Below, one piece after another: positions 10,201 to 16,576 of a stretch of 41,127 nt of DNA. Position 1 is the stretch's first letter; the number at the start of each line of letters is the position of its first letter. Below the pieces are notes generated by a model, which did not search any database, was not told where the DNA came from, and saw only the letters and a list, made by a program, of their open reading frames with translations. The stretch comes from a virus: IMG/VR virus record IMGVR_UViG_3300040808_002390, positions 1 through 41,127 of that record; one strand, written 5' to 3'. The position numbers were made by a program, and so were the translations under genes.

Positions 10201-11463
10201 ACTGCTTAGAGATAGGTTGCCAAATTGGATCCGCACCCCTTGGCCCGGCACGCCACCGTGCTCACTCCCCGCCGCAGGCTTGTAAGTCACCTGACGGGTC
10301 GCATCCGTTACCAGCGAGCTGCTAATCGTGACGTACTCCGAGTACGTCGCCGCGTCCGCCTCGAACACAAACGCTCGGTTCGTGAAGGTAATGTCCTCGG
10401 AAGGCAGCGAAGCCTCAGCCAACGTGAACGTGGCGTAGTCCCGGCCTACGGGACCGATGGTCTGGGTCGTCACCGTCGGAGCCACGAACCCGTCGGCCTC
10501 GAACGCGCCGGGGTTCGCCGTCGCCCCGCTCCTCGCCACGCCGTTGATGTCCGTGGTCGGAACGTCGCTGTTGGTTCCCGGTCCCACGCCCTGTTGCCAC
10601 ACGTCGTTCCCCGGCTTGTCCGCAAGGGCTCCGGTGGCCCCCATGTAGACCGCGAAGTCCCCGGAGCCGAGAGGCGTGGAGAAGCTCGTGGTCGCGGTGA
10701 TCGGGTAGGGGGAGCCCTGGAGGGCGGCGGGGAATGGGTTCGAGCCACCGCCGAAATTGTTGGAGCCTGTAGCGTTGACGGTCCCAGCGCCCAACTCGAT
10801 GTATGTGACGGATGCCGTGGTGAGCACGAGAACATTGTCGAGCGTTGCGTTCACATCTTGCGCCGCGTCGGCGGTAAGGCTAACGCCTCGGCCAGCCGAT
10901 CCGACGATTGTGCTGTTCGTCACGCGGATGTTCTGCGCCGTCCCCGAACTGGAATTAGCCGCAATGCCGTACACGACTCCGCTCACGGTCACCGCGACAC
11001 AGTTCTCGATGACGTTTGGAGAAGAGACTGTGCCGCCAGGGTTGCCGTTGAAACCTGGGTAGGCTTCGCCACCGCTCACACAGGACACGGCTCGCGCTCC
11101 TGCGGCTGCGCTTAGAGATATCTGCTTGGCGGATAGCCCTTCGAGCTTGGTGAAGCTGTCCACCACGTTCACATAGGCACCGCTGATATACGGCCCAGAG
11201 CCGAGCACGCCACCATGCTCACTTCCCGCCGCAGGCTTGTACGTCACCTGCCTCGTCGCGTCAGTCGTGAGCGAACTGCTCCATGTGACGATCTCGTTGT
11301 ACGTCCCCGCATCAGCCTCGAAGACGATGGCCCCGTCGTTCGCCACCAGATCCGTCCCGCCGAACTCCGCTGTGGCGATGCTCTCCACCGCAGCTTCCGC
11401 CAGCGTGAACGTCGTGTAGTCGCGCCCGGTCGGGCCGATGGTCTTCGTGACGACGGTGACCAC
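4261..11463 (-). CDS. Giant modular tail fibre with seven tandem beta-helix modules
   Basis: A 2400-residue protein starting at GTG 11463, supported by AGGAGG 8 bases upstream. It is built of seven modules of 318-352 residues plus a 78-residue C-terminal tail. Each module opens with a head (TIGPVGRDYATFTLAEA...), continues with a variable core rich in NCTI, NCVV and NNL steps typical of right-handed parallel beta-helices, and closes with a cap (GSPYPITATTSFST ... DINGVARSGA ... NPGAFEAD). The closing R-G-x-NPGAFE resembles the end of pectin-lyase-like beta-helix proteins. The C-terminal tail (SAEEIATAVWNKLIAD) is helical and unrelated. It lies directly after the tail-tip genes, so it is probably a long side or tip fibre, possibly with polysaccharide-binding or depolymerase modules. 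No catalytic residues could be assigned. Confidence 0.88.
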   Translation of the reverse strand: MVTVVTKTIGPTGRDYTTFTLAEAAVESIATAEFGGTDLVANDGAIVFEADAGTYNEIVTWSSSLTTDATRQVTYKPAAGSEHGGVLGSGPYISGAYVNVVDSFTKLEGLSAKQISLSAAAGARAVSCVSGGEAYPGFNGNPGGTVSSPNVIENCVAVTVSGVVYGIAANSSSGTAQNIRVTNSTIVGSAGRGVSLTADAAQDVNATLDNVLVLTTASVTYIELGAGTVNATGSNNFGGGSNPFPAALQGSPYPITATTSFSTPLGSGDFAVYMGATGALADKPGNDVWQQGVGPGTNSDVPTTDINGVARSGATANPGAFEADGFVAPTVTTQTIGPVGRDYATFTLAEASLPSEDITFTNRAFVFEADAATYSEYVTISSSLVTDATRQVTYKPAAGSEHGGVPGQGVRIQFGNLSLSSWCIAANDPFTAVKGLEFDWTDSGSTGRPAETQNNIEGVTFSDCIIRHAGTGVMFLSAQVNISDTQSFPVQVSNCVLDGSNAAGFRLWNYGASDKAWTVTNCTIKCSGRAFDIFSHTTDTTCTITNNLILSAAEDWRDQGGGGTSTVLGSNNFGPQTSATHVFPAALKGSPYPITATTSFSTPLGAGDYAVYMGATGALADKPGNDVWQQGVGPGTNSDVPTTDINGVARSGASCNPGAFEADGFVAPTVITRTIDASGAGDYTTFSLALADLANVAGGSDLTLLNRAVAFEAVAGNYAGNVNVDSTSFDFDPTRNLTLRPQDGSEHGGDRTAGVIVAGGTSYAFRAPCDFLRLEGFVCTFTGNYGVSLLGSAPGVILDSLIVDDLNSATMAIRNDNAGATADFPVVIQNCVVFVQGSRGIGFFGSGTYHARVTNCTVVHSALEWCYINYNPSATLEFTNNVALTSGSTFRDNSGTATITGSNNFGGSGAPWPVALQGSPYPITATTSFSTPLGAGDFAVYMGATGALADKPGNDVWQQGVGPGTNSDVPTTDINGVARSGATCNPGAFEADGFVAPTVTTQTIGPVGRDFATFTLAEASLPSEDITFTNRAFVFEADAAVYNESAQVNFISSLTTDPTRNVTYKPAAGSEHGGSESAGVRIVSTAYTAVNVRDDNTAFVGLVIANASSFYAHNVVGFGGMNIQGQRLTNCIIACSDSNVGYGVQCYRNSGNGFLGTASNPVTVSSCVFLRVGIHAVPLGSPGSGATIADNLVFSNCTFLSKSAAAGGGTQAFGVFDTSGTLNIKVVNCLNVGVANDFNQSTSTLTVTTTGSAGNFGVQSSASWQFPGKGSPYPITATTSFSTPLGAGDYAVYMGATGALANVTGNDVWQQGVGPGTNSDVPTTDINGVARSGASCNPGAFEADGFVAPTITTQTIGPVGRDFATFTLAEASLPAEDITFTNRAFVFEADAATYSESVSFSSSLTTDATRNVTYRPASGSEHGGSLSAGVIVSGSSGNAAGLYDDFIHFEGIVVKSSASYAIAIGADGVTVDGLLLANTNAHVAIFQNGTALNPVRCLNCVAHATNGNGFYIFAPSTAAHVHLVNSTAVVSSGSYAIRAYGSAANLTLINHLGLVTSGAAYQAVASPTISGSNNFSISAGALPVAVQGSPYPITATTSFSTPLGAGDYAVYMGATGALADKPGNDVWQQGVGPGSNASVPTTDINGVARSGASCNPGAFEADGFVAPTITTQTIGPVGRDFATFTLAEASLPSEDITFTNRAFVFEADAATYDSTASAVYFQSSLTTDPTRNVTYKPTEGAEHGGSLSGVPRIDAATGVMDDFTTLDGLVLYAQSGGDHSIFNSAVGVVYRGCVAANPTGNTTWGINAGGTAQHPVTWENCIVYGQQVGFTQRAWQLATYSGDTYARLVNCTTVADGNWSFFVGGSTANTLEAEVVNHLSLGESTVWAGNYTDPARNITGSNNFGGSGGPFPVALQGSPYPITASTAYDPGAGDFALYVGKNGALLDSPNNDVINGGVGPAANADVPTTDILGDTRSGTTTNPGAFALAQATAVLTRTIGPVGRDYATFIEAEADVENIGGSADLVFENERIEFVVDSATYSGLVVMSDGLTKDPTRNVTYRAAVPHGGVFGSGPILTSTTTACVYASEDYITFRDLQFQASGPSGLRFQTAGTVGNLIQNCLWDGSSTSGAILGVFIFSPFGSGTSANPHIVENCVARGSFNISADSADSHFRIRNCTNIYHPDLAGDINQRQFILYTNTGRTNSLQVLNCWTAFSRPFSSSGSGTATVTGSNNFSPNTGGGTDLPAAIQGSPYPITATTNTDPGPGHFAIYEAATGALIVVDDNAALGGGVGPAANADVPVFDINGVKRIGGGCDPGAFEGVRSRSTDVWDVMYGSHNIPGTFGKLVQDIPEAVPSAEEIATAVWNKLIADHQGAGSFGELSQQTKLAADRAGTQRLQ
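4498..5484 (-). repeat. Beta-helix module 7 (329 residues)
   Basis: Both head (EADVENIGGSADLVFENERI) and cap (NTDPGPGHFAIYEAATGAL) are divergent. Core steps include IQNCLWDGSS, VENCVARGSF and IRNCTNIYH. Confidence 0.8.
5485..6459 (-). repeat. Beta-helix module 6 (325 residues)
   Basis: Standard head but divergent cap (AYDPGAGDFALYVGKNGALL, then ILGDTRSGTTTNPGAF). Core steps include WENCIVYGQQ and LVNCTTVADG. Confidence 0.8.
6460..7413 (-). repeat. Beta-helix module 5 (318 residues, the shortest)
   Basis: Near-standard head (SLPAEDITF) and cap (GSNASVPTTD). Core is Ala/Val rich, with CLNCVAHATNG and LVNSTAVVSS steps. Confidence 0.8.
7414..8469 (-). repeat. Beta-helix module 4 (352 residues, the longest)
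   Basis: Standard head; standard cap with a small change (ANVTGNDVW in place of ADKPGNDVW). The core has extra steps such as LTNCIIACSD and FSNCTFLSKS. Confidence 0.8.
8470..9456 (-). repeat. Beta-helix module 3 (329 residues)
   Basis: Divergent head (TIDASGAGDYTTFSLALADL) but a standard cap. Core steps include IQNCVVFVQG and VTNCTVVHSA. Confidence 0.8.
9457..10473 (-). repeat. Beta-helix module 2 (339 residues)
   Basis: Standard head (SLPSEDITFTNRAFVFEADA) and standard cap. Core steps include VSNCVLDGSN, VTNCTIKCSG and ITNNLILSA. Confidence 0.8.
10474..11463 (-). repeat. Beta-helix module 1 (330 residues)
   Basis: N-terminal module with its own head variant (insert VESIATAEFGGTDLVANDG) and a standard cap. 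The core contains VTNSTIVGS and VIENCVAVTV steps. Confidence 0.8.
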
Positions 11464-11466
11464 GGA

Positions 11467-11829
11467 TTACGCCTCCTTGTCGGTCGTGATCGCCTGGATC
11501 TCAGCCCAGGTCTTCTCAATACCAGCGGCCTCAGCCTCGTCCTCAGGCACCCAGGTCTCGAACTCCGAGCCCGTGAGCGTGACCTGATACCGACGCTTGC
11601 CGAGCTGCTCAGGCGGGTCCTGCGTGTCGTCCTCCCACGGACTCATGAGCGCGAGCACGTCGGGGTCGTCGTGGTCCTTGTCGCTGATGTAGCAGAACAG
11701 AAAGCCGCTGTCGGTCGGCGTCACTGCCGAGCCAGGGTTCTGGTGGCCTTCGAGGATTTGAACGACATCGTTGTCGTCGTAGGTCAAGCCGCCGCTGGGC
11801 TTCGCGGTAATGATGAGGGCGTGAGACAT
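11467..11829 (-). CDS. Small acidic protein between tip and fibre genes
   Basis: A 120-residue protein, strongly acidic overall, with a beta-rich N-terminal half (HALIITAKPSGGLTYDDND) and a helical end (IEKTWAEIQAITT). No domain recognised. It starts 3 bases after the stop of the J-like gene and ends 3 bases before the giant fibre start; the Shine-Dalgarno sequence of the fibre lies within its last codons. By position it could be a fibre assembly factor, an adaptor between tip and fibre, or a minor tail protein. None of these is shown by sequence. Confidence 0.7.
   Translation of the reverse strand: MSHALIITAKPSGGLTYDDNDVVQILEGHQNPGSAVTPTDSGFLFCYISDKDHDDPDVLALMSPWEDDTQDPPEQLGKRRYQVTLTGSEFETWVPEDEAEAAGIEKTWAEIQAITTDKEA
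11472..11477 (-). promoter_or_regulatory. Shine-Dalgarno site for the giant fibre (GTG start)
   Basis: AGGAGG on the minus strand, 8 bases before GTG 11463. It fixes that non-ATG start. Confidence 0.75.
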
Positions 11830-11832
11830 AAA

Positions 11833-14800
11833 TCAGGGTGCGGGCGAGGGAGGCCCGGCTTCGGTGTAGTCGAGTAGTTTAAGAGCGTTCAAGGTCGTCG
11901 GCAGCGTGCCCGACTGAGGGCCTGTGGACTCGTCAGTCTCCCTGTAACGAACGGCTTCCCAGTTGCCGTCTTGCCCGAAGGTGACGTAGAAGTAGTTCTC
12001 AGGCACGTCGTAGTATCCTACCCCGTCTTGAACTTCCGGGGGGTCCTGAGTTTCCCAAGTTGCGTCGTAGTCGTCACTGCTGGACTTCACAAGAACCTGC
12101 CCCGGCAATCCACCCGAGGGCATTTCACCTTCAGTGGCGGTTCTTGCATCAACCTCAGTCATTGCAGGCGCGGCGGCAGCGTTTCCTAGCGAAGTGGACG
12201 AAGCAGGAACCACTTTGAACTGCCTCCCTGCCGACACAGGCAAGCTAGCTCTTACAGGAGGCACCTGACCGTCCCGGTAGACGTACACAAAGTCTCCGTC
12301 CGACAGAGTCACCGGGGTCGGCCTCAAACAACCCTCGACTCGATACACCCCGCCACCCAGATCGACGATGCTTCGGAACGTGAACATCTCTCCCCGACTG
12401 GTGGCTCCTCGCATGACTGAGCTGCTCGCGTTTGATGCGTCGGCTCGCGGCACCGCGTCGGTGAACATGGGCACTGGCGTGTAGAACGTGATGTTGGTCA
12501 CATCGGTAGATGTCCAGTAGCCGCCGCCTACTCCAGGCACGCTCCCCACGGTCCAGTACGAAACCCCGTCTTCCGACGCGAGCACAACGCCCTGGGTGGC
12601 TCGCTTGTCTGTTGGCAGGCGAAGCACCACAATCCCTTCGTTCGTGTTGAACGTGCCCGAGGACAAGTCTGACGTGATAGGTACTGGGAAATAGCTAGGC
12701 CCGCCTACGTCGAAAGTGATGGGATCTTCGTCCAGCAGGAACGACTCAGGGTAGGCAGTGACATCCACCTCTCTGGATTTTGGCTGGACGTTGACCGACA
12801 AGATGCGGTGGGCCAGGCTGTCATTGGTGATGGCTGAAACGTCGATCACGTCATTGGACCGAAGCGTCATCGCGTCTCGCATCAGCTTGAACTTCGTGAT
12901 CGAGGTCTTGGACTGTTCCTCAGACGCTCGACGTGAAGCGATCAGCTGTCCAGCAATAACGTCCCTCGGGGTTCTGAGGTCGTCTCTCTCGACCCCAGAG
13001 CGTTCAGCGACCTGTACGTTGCCGTGTTCGTCAGCCTCGATGCTGCGCGTCTGGTACTCCTCGGACGCAGACTTGTAAGTGAAGACGATGGTCTTGGTCG
13101 GGTCTGACTCCAGCTTGCGGGTCCTGGCAGGCACCGTTTTCGTCATCAACTCCTGAGGAACCGAAGTCACAGGAGCTGCGGGCCTTCTCAGCCCAAAGAC
13201 GTATTTGCCTTGCACAAGGTCCCACGTCACATCAATGCCAACCTCCAGCATCAGTGCCGACAGACGCTCTTTGACAGTCGCGTAGTCTTCGACGATCAGG
13301 TGGCACCGGATCCCCTCGGTGTCGAGCGTCGTAGCAATGGCCTGAAGTGAGGTCAGATCCCAGCAGCTTGGGTCCAACCCCAGCCCGTGCGGATCCGTGT
13401 CGAACATCAGCTGGTAGAGGATATGCGCGGCGTTCGCGCCAGCGTCCCCATCGGCGTCCACGACGTAAGGACAAACCTCACCGACAAAGTTAACTCTTCC
13501 GGTTAGGTCGAAGTCGGTTTCTACCACCGTCGTGCCTTGAATGCTCAAGTACGGAGCGAACCGGAGCGCGGGCTGAAACTGCCCCCCTGCGGAAGGAGCG
13601 TCCGGCTTTCGAAGCCACATCTCCCCATACAGCCCGCCTTGAACGCTAGCAAACGTCACATCAACCTGGATCTGGTCGGTGGCGTCAATGGTGTTTACGG
13701 AGCTGCTCGCACCTGTGGCGAGCCCAAACCTAAGGAAGCACCAACGGGGCCCTAGGTTGAGGAAGTCCGTGACCGTGACATCTCCCTGAATGGTTCCCAG
13801 CGTCGGCTGTCCTTGATTTCCACCCGGCCAGTCGATTTGAACTGACCCCGACTCAAGAGATGAAGAGGTTGCGTCCGACCTAAGGGCCACCGTCGCGGTG
13901 TGGTCCTCGACGATGATCAAACTCGACACATGGAAGTAGCCTTCAAACCACGAGAAACCGTCTCCGAAGTCTTCCTCGGTAGACCCGCCGGGGGGCAAGT
14001 AGCCCGACGCCCCAGGTGCCAAATCTCGGGTCAGCTTCAGAGTCTTGGCAGCAAACGTCCCCTGAGACGTGTACCGGACTCCGTGATAGTTGGTAGGGTC
14101 AACCCCAGGAGGGCCTGAGGTCAGAGGAGCTGCCTTAGACTCGGTGCCTTGGGTCGCGGTTTCGGCCCAGTACGTCAGCGCATCGGTCTCCAGGGCTCGA
14201 TCTTGGTATACCGTATCGGGTGCAGTGAACACGCTGGTGGCGTCGTAGGTCGCCCCGTATGACCTCCCATAAGCGATCGGCAGCTCCGTGCCGCCCACAC
14301 TACCGGGCTCGTACTTCAGAGCCAAGTAAGCGCCTGCGGCAAGCTCCGTAGAGGCGTCTCCAATGATCCGAATCGAGTTGTTCGGCAGGTTAGGGCTGCT
14401 TACATAGTAAAACAGCACGTCGAAGCAGTTCGCTTCGTCGATCTTCCTGGCGTTACGGAACCAAGGGTCTGAGGTGCCTCCCAGGTTTGTTCCGCTCACC
14501 GACACGACATCTTCGTAGCTGTCGGTTCCGTCCGCGCCGTAGCGGTTGTTGTCGTTGTACGGACGAGACTCAATATCGACCTGGAAGTTGCCCAGTGTGC
14601 CCGCGCCGCCCAGGCGCAACGAAGGCCAGTACAGGTAGCACACAAAGGGGAGCCGGGTCTGCGTAGGAAACCCGCCGCCGACTGGCCCGAATGCGTCCGT
14701 CTCAACGGGCTGGTCCTCTTCGCCCCAATAGATCCTGAACGGCCCTGGCGACTCGGGGTCACTGGCCGTCCTCCCCGTAGAGAACTGAGTGCCTGAAGGA

Positions 14801-15231
14801 GCCTCGTGAGCCCGCACTCCGTTGGGGTATTCGCTGGCCCCGCCAGAAGTAGGCATTGGCCAGATGCGTTCGCCGTTGTACTTGATCTCAAGCAAGCGGT
14901 GCGCCGGGCCGACACACACGCCCATCAAGTACGAAGCGTAAAAGACTTCGTTCGTGAGGCCCCCGCCCCCGGCTCCAACCCCTTTGCCGCCTGCGGTAGA
15001 CTGTGACTCTAGACGAACCTCGCGGTTCCATTCAGAGAGCACTAGCGGCGCTAGCAGGTCTCGCCCGACCAACAGAGGCAGTTGATCCCCCCGCGTAGCC
15101 TTGGTGGAGCGAAACTCAGGAGTCTCGGCCTTAGGGGAGTCAGGCTTGAAGATGCTTCGCAGCACCTGACCGACCAAGAAACCAGCCGCCACCTTGGACG
15201 CAAACGTGAGGATCGTGACGGGATCAGCCAT
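11833..15231 (-). CDS. Tail-tip / host-specificity protein (J-like central fibre)
   Basis: A 1132-residue protein in the place of lambda gpJ and gene transfer agent gp15, directly after the NlpC gene. The N-terminus has a hydrophobic Ala/Gly-rich stretch (VTILTFASKVAAGFLVGQVL), common at the start of these proteins. Next is a segment (YASYLMGVCVGPAHRLLEIK, then YNGERIW) like the first domain of phage tip proteins. Residues around 630-700 (VKERLSALMLEVGIDVTWD, then YVFGLRRP) match the hub-type domain of this family. The C-terminal 150 residues look like a small beta-rich attachment region. TAATG overlap with the NlpC gene. Expected to close the tail tube and contact the receptor or the fibres. 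Confidence 0.8.
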   Translation of the reverse strand: MADPVTILTFASKVAAGFLVGQVLRSIFKPDSPKAETPEFRSTKATRGDQLPLLVGRDLLAPLVLSEWNREVRLESQSTAGGKGVGAGGGGLTNEVFYASYLMGVCVGPAHRLLEIKYNGERIWPMPTSGGASEYPNGVRAHEAPSGTQFSTGRTASDPESPGPFRIYWGEEDQPVETDAFGPVGGGFPTQTRLPFVCYLYWPSLRLGGAGTLGNFQVDIESRPYNDNNRYGADGTDSYEDVVSVSGTNLGGTSDPWFRNARKIDEANCFDVLFYYVSSPNLPNNSIRIIGDASTELAAGAYLALKYEPGSVGGTELPIAYGRSYGATYDATSVFTAPDTVYQDRALETDALTYWAETATQGTESKAAPLTSGPPGVDPTNYHGVRYTSQGTFAAKTLKLTRDLAPGASGYLPPGGSTEEDFGDGFSWFEGYFHVSSLIIVEDHTATVALRSDATSSSLESGSVQIDWPGGNQGQPTLGTIQGDVTVTDFLNLGPRWCFLRFGLATGASSSVNTIDATDQIQVDVTFASVQGGLYGEMWLRKPDAPSAGGQFQPALRFAPYLSIQGTTVVETDFDLTGRVNFVGEVCPYVVDADGDAGANAAHILYQLMFDTDPHGLGLDPSCWDLTSLQAIATTLDTEGIRCHLIVEDYATVKERLSALMLEVGIDVTWDLVQGKYVFGLRRPAAPVTSVPQELMTKTVPARTRKLESDPTKTIVFTYKSASEEYQTRSIEADEHGNVQVAERSGVERDDLRTPRDVIAGQLIASRRASEEQSKTSITKFKLMRDAMTLRSNDVIDVSAITNDSLAHRILSVNVQPKSREVDVTAYPESFLLDEDPITFDVGGPSYFPVPITSDLSSGTFNTNEGIVVLRLPTDKRATQGVVLASEDGVSYWTVGSVPGVGGGYWTSTDVTNITFYTPVPMFTDAVPRADASNASSSVMRGATSRGEMFTFRSIVDLGGGVYRVEGCLRPTPVTLSDGDFVYVYRDGQVPPVRASLPVSAGRQFKVVPASSTSLGNAAAAPAMTEVDARTATEGEMPSGGLPGQVLVKSSSDDYDATWETQDPPEVQDGVGYYDVPENYFYVTFGQDGNWEAVRYRETDESTGPQSGTLPTTLNALKLLDYTEAGPPSPAP

Positions 15232-15698
15232 TACCAGTTCTCCTTGCCGGGAAGGCGATAGTGTGAGTGAAACTCAAGCCCCGACAAACCAAAGCTCGTC
15301 ATGGCAACGCCGTCCGATGTCGCGTGGTAGAAGCGAGGCCAGGGACCAGACAGTATGACGTGGGTCGGACCAGCACCGGGATAGGCGCAGATGATTACGT
15401 CCCCTGGCTCCAGCGTGCTGTCGGTCACCTTCTGCACGTCCCACAACCTAGCCATCTTGCGAAGAAAGCTGCGCGAGATTTCGGGTTGATGCAACGCCGC
15501 GTCCTCGGGCAGAAGCTCCAGCACAGTCTCGGTGCCGTACAGCTGATCAAGAACGCCCAGGACGAAAGACCTACAATCACAACCTACTCCAGGCTGCTGG
15601 TGCCCAGGGCGGTACGGAGTCCCTACCCAAGGCGCGATGGCCGCTTTCAGGGACGCCTCGGCGTCGGGACTGATGGCTTTCCTGGTGAACTGCATCAC
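15231..15698 (-). CDS. NlpC/P60-like tail assembly protein (gpK-like)
   Basis: A 155-residue papain-like peptidase candidate. GVGCDCRSFVLGVL holds the likely nucleophile Cys42, and GPTHVIL supplies His113, in the order and spacing of NlpC/P60 enzymes. Members of this family in tail tips cut peptidoglycan stem peptides or act in tail-tip assembly (lambda gpK, GTA gp14). Unlike lambda gpK it has no N-terminal JAMM domain, so it resembles the GTA version. It overlaps the gpL-like gene by 4 bases (ATGA) and the J-like gene by 1 base. The third catalytic residue is not certain. Confidence 0.83.
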   Translation of the reverse strand: MMQFTRKAISPDAEASLKAAIAPWVGTPYRPGHQQPGVGCDCRSFVLGVLDQLYGTETVLELLPEDAALHQPEISRSFLRKMARLWDVQKVTDSTLEPGDVIICAYPGAGPTHVILSGPWPRFYHATSDGVAMTSFGLSGLEFHSHYRLPGKENW

Positions 15699-16576
15699 TG
15701 AGCCACGGGCTTCGCGAAGACGGGGTGGTGGTCAGGAATTTCGACCCCGATGCCTCTGAAGTTCTCGGTCTGCCCGAACGAAGTGCAGTTCTGGAGGCCC
15801 TTGTTACACCCTGGAGCCACCTGAACAGGAAAGGACCCGGCCTCTTCCCAGTAGGTTGGCACAGCTTGGTTCAGGACGAAGTCGTTGCCCTCACGCCAGT
15901 ACTTGATGTGAACCCGATGTCCTCCGAAGTCAACGTAACCGTCCTGCCAATGCCCAGGGGGCTTATTGGGGAGCCCCGTGATGGTGATCTCATTGCCTGA
16001 AGCCGAGCTTGCCGTCCCGGTCTCCAGCGCATTAGTCAGGTTGAACTTGCAAACCTTGCCTGAGGCGAAATCGTTGCGGCACTTCTCAAGGGCGAGGCTG
16101 TCCAAGGCTTTCTCGGTGCGCTGCTTCGGGTTGAGGCAAGTGAGCTTGAACACGCCCTCGGCCCCGTCTGTATTGACCTCGACCGTCAGCAGTTTGCCAC
16201 AAAACAAGTACGCCCATTCGGTGGCTTCGAGCGTGATGCTCTGATCTTCGATGATGTACTCCACCACCTCGACGGTCACTGTCGGGTGCGAGCGGCCTGA
16301 GACCATGTTCAGAAACGGCTGGATGTTGGCCGAAACTGAGCTGAGGGTGATGATGGCGTCATCTTCCTCCAACGAGCCGTTGCGCTCAGGCAGTTCAACC
16401 TGAAGCGTCGGCTCAGGCGAAAACGTCAAGGTGTCTCCTTGAGCGTCCTGCACGTTGAAGTTGTTGTGCGTGTCGGCCAGCCGCAGCGGCGACTCCAGCC
16501 CGCCCGAAGGGTTGTAGTTGGCGTAGCTAAACGTGACCGTCAATACGCTGATCTGTGACTCGCTCTGTAGGCTCAT
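15695..16576 (-). CDS. gpL-like / phage BR0599-family tail hub protein with Fe-S cysteines
   Basis: A 293-residue tail-tip protein. The C-terminal signature GCNKGLQNC ... ENFRGIGVEIP is that of the phage BR0599 / DUF2163 family, related to lambda gpL. Four cysteines (C166, C176, C257, C264) are placed like those of lambda gpL, which are known to hold an iron-sulfur cluster. Two further cysteines (C126, C147) lie in the core. The N-terminal 140 residues are the beta-rich hub part. Gene order distal tail-hub-NlpC-tip supports the assignment. Coupled on both sides by ATGA overlaps. Confidence 0.85.
   Translation of the reverse strand: MSLQSESQISVLTVTFSYANYNPSGGLESPLRLADTHNNFNVQDAQGDTLTFSPEPTLQVELPERNGSLEEDDAIITLSSVSANIQPFLNMVSGRSHPTVTVEVVEYIIEDQSITLEATEWAYLFCGKLLTVEVNTDGAEGVFKLTCLNPKQRTEKALDSLALEKCRNDFASGKVCKFNLTNALETGTASSASGNEITITGLPNKPPGHWQDGYVDFGGHRVHIKYWREGNDFVLNQAVPTYWEEAGSFPVQVAPGCNKGLQNCTSFGQTENFRGIGVEIPDHHPVFAKPVAQ

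Larger units (their letters stand above)
4498..11463 (-). repeat. Array of seven ~1-kb coding repeats
   Basis: Tandem in-frame repeats of about 954-1056 bases. Each junction (cap of one module plus head of the next, roughly 450-480 bases) is strongly conserved in DNA, while the roughly 500-base cores between them differ. Differences between caps fall largely at third codon positions. Residue ranges of modules 1-7: 1-330, 331-669, 670-998, 999-1350, 1351-1668, 1669-1993, 1994-2322. Confidence 0.9.

Noticed and set aside
4261-11463. Diversity-generating retroelement acting on the fibre
   Set aside because: No reverse transcriptase or template repeat is visible. The variable cores differ throughout rather than at scattered adenine positions.
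4498-11463. CRISPR-like or non-coding satellite repeat
   Set aside because: The unit is about 1 kb, in frame and coding throughout; it is a protein domain repeat.
11206-11463. Assembly artefact (collapsed or duplicated repeat) as the source of the module array
   Set aside because: Cores and third-position differences are distinct in every module, so the copies are not duplicates of one read set. A collapsed extra copy cannot be excluded without long reads.
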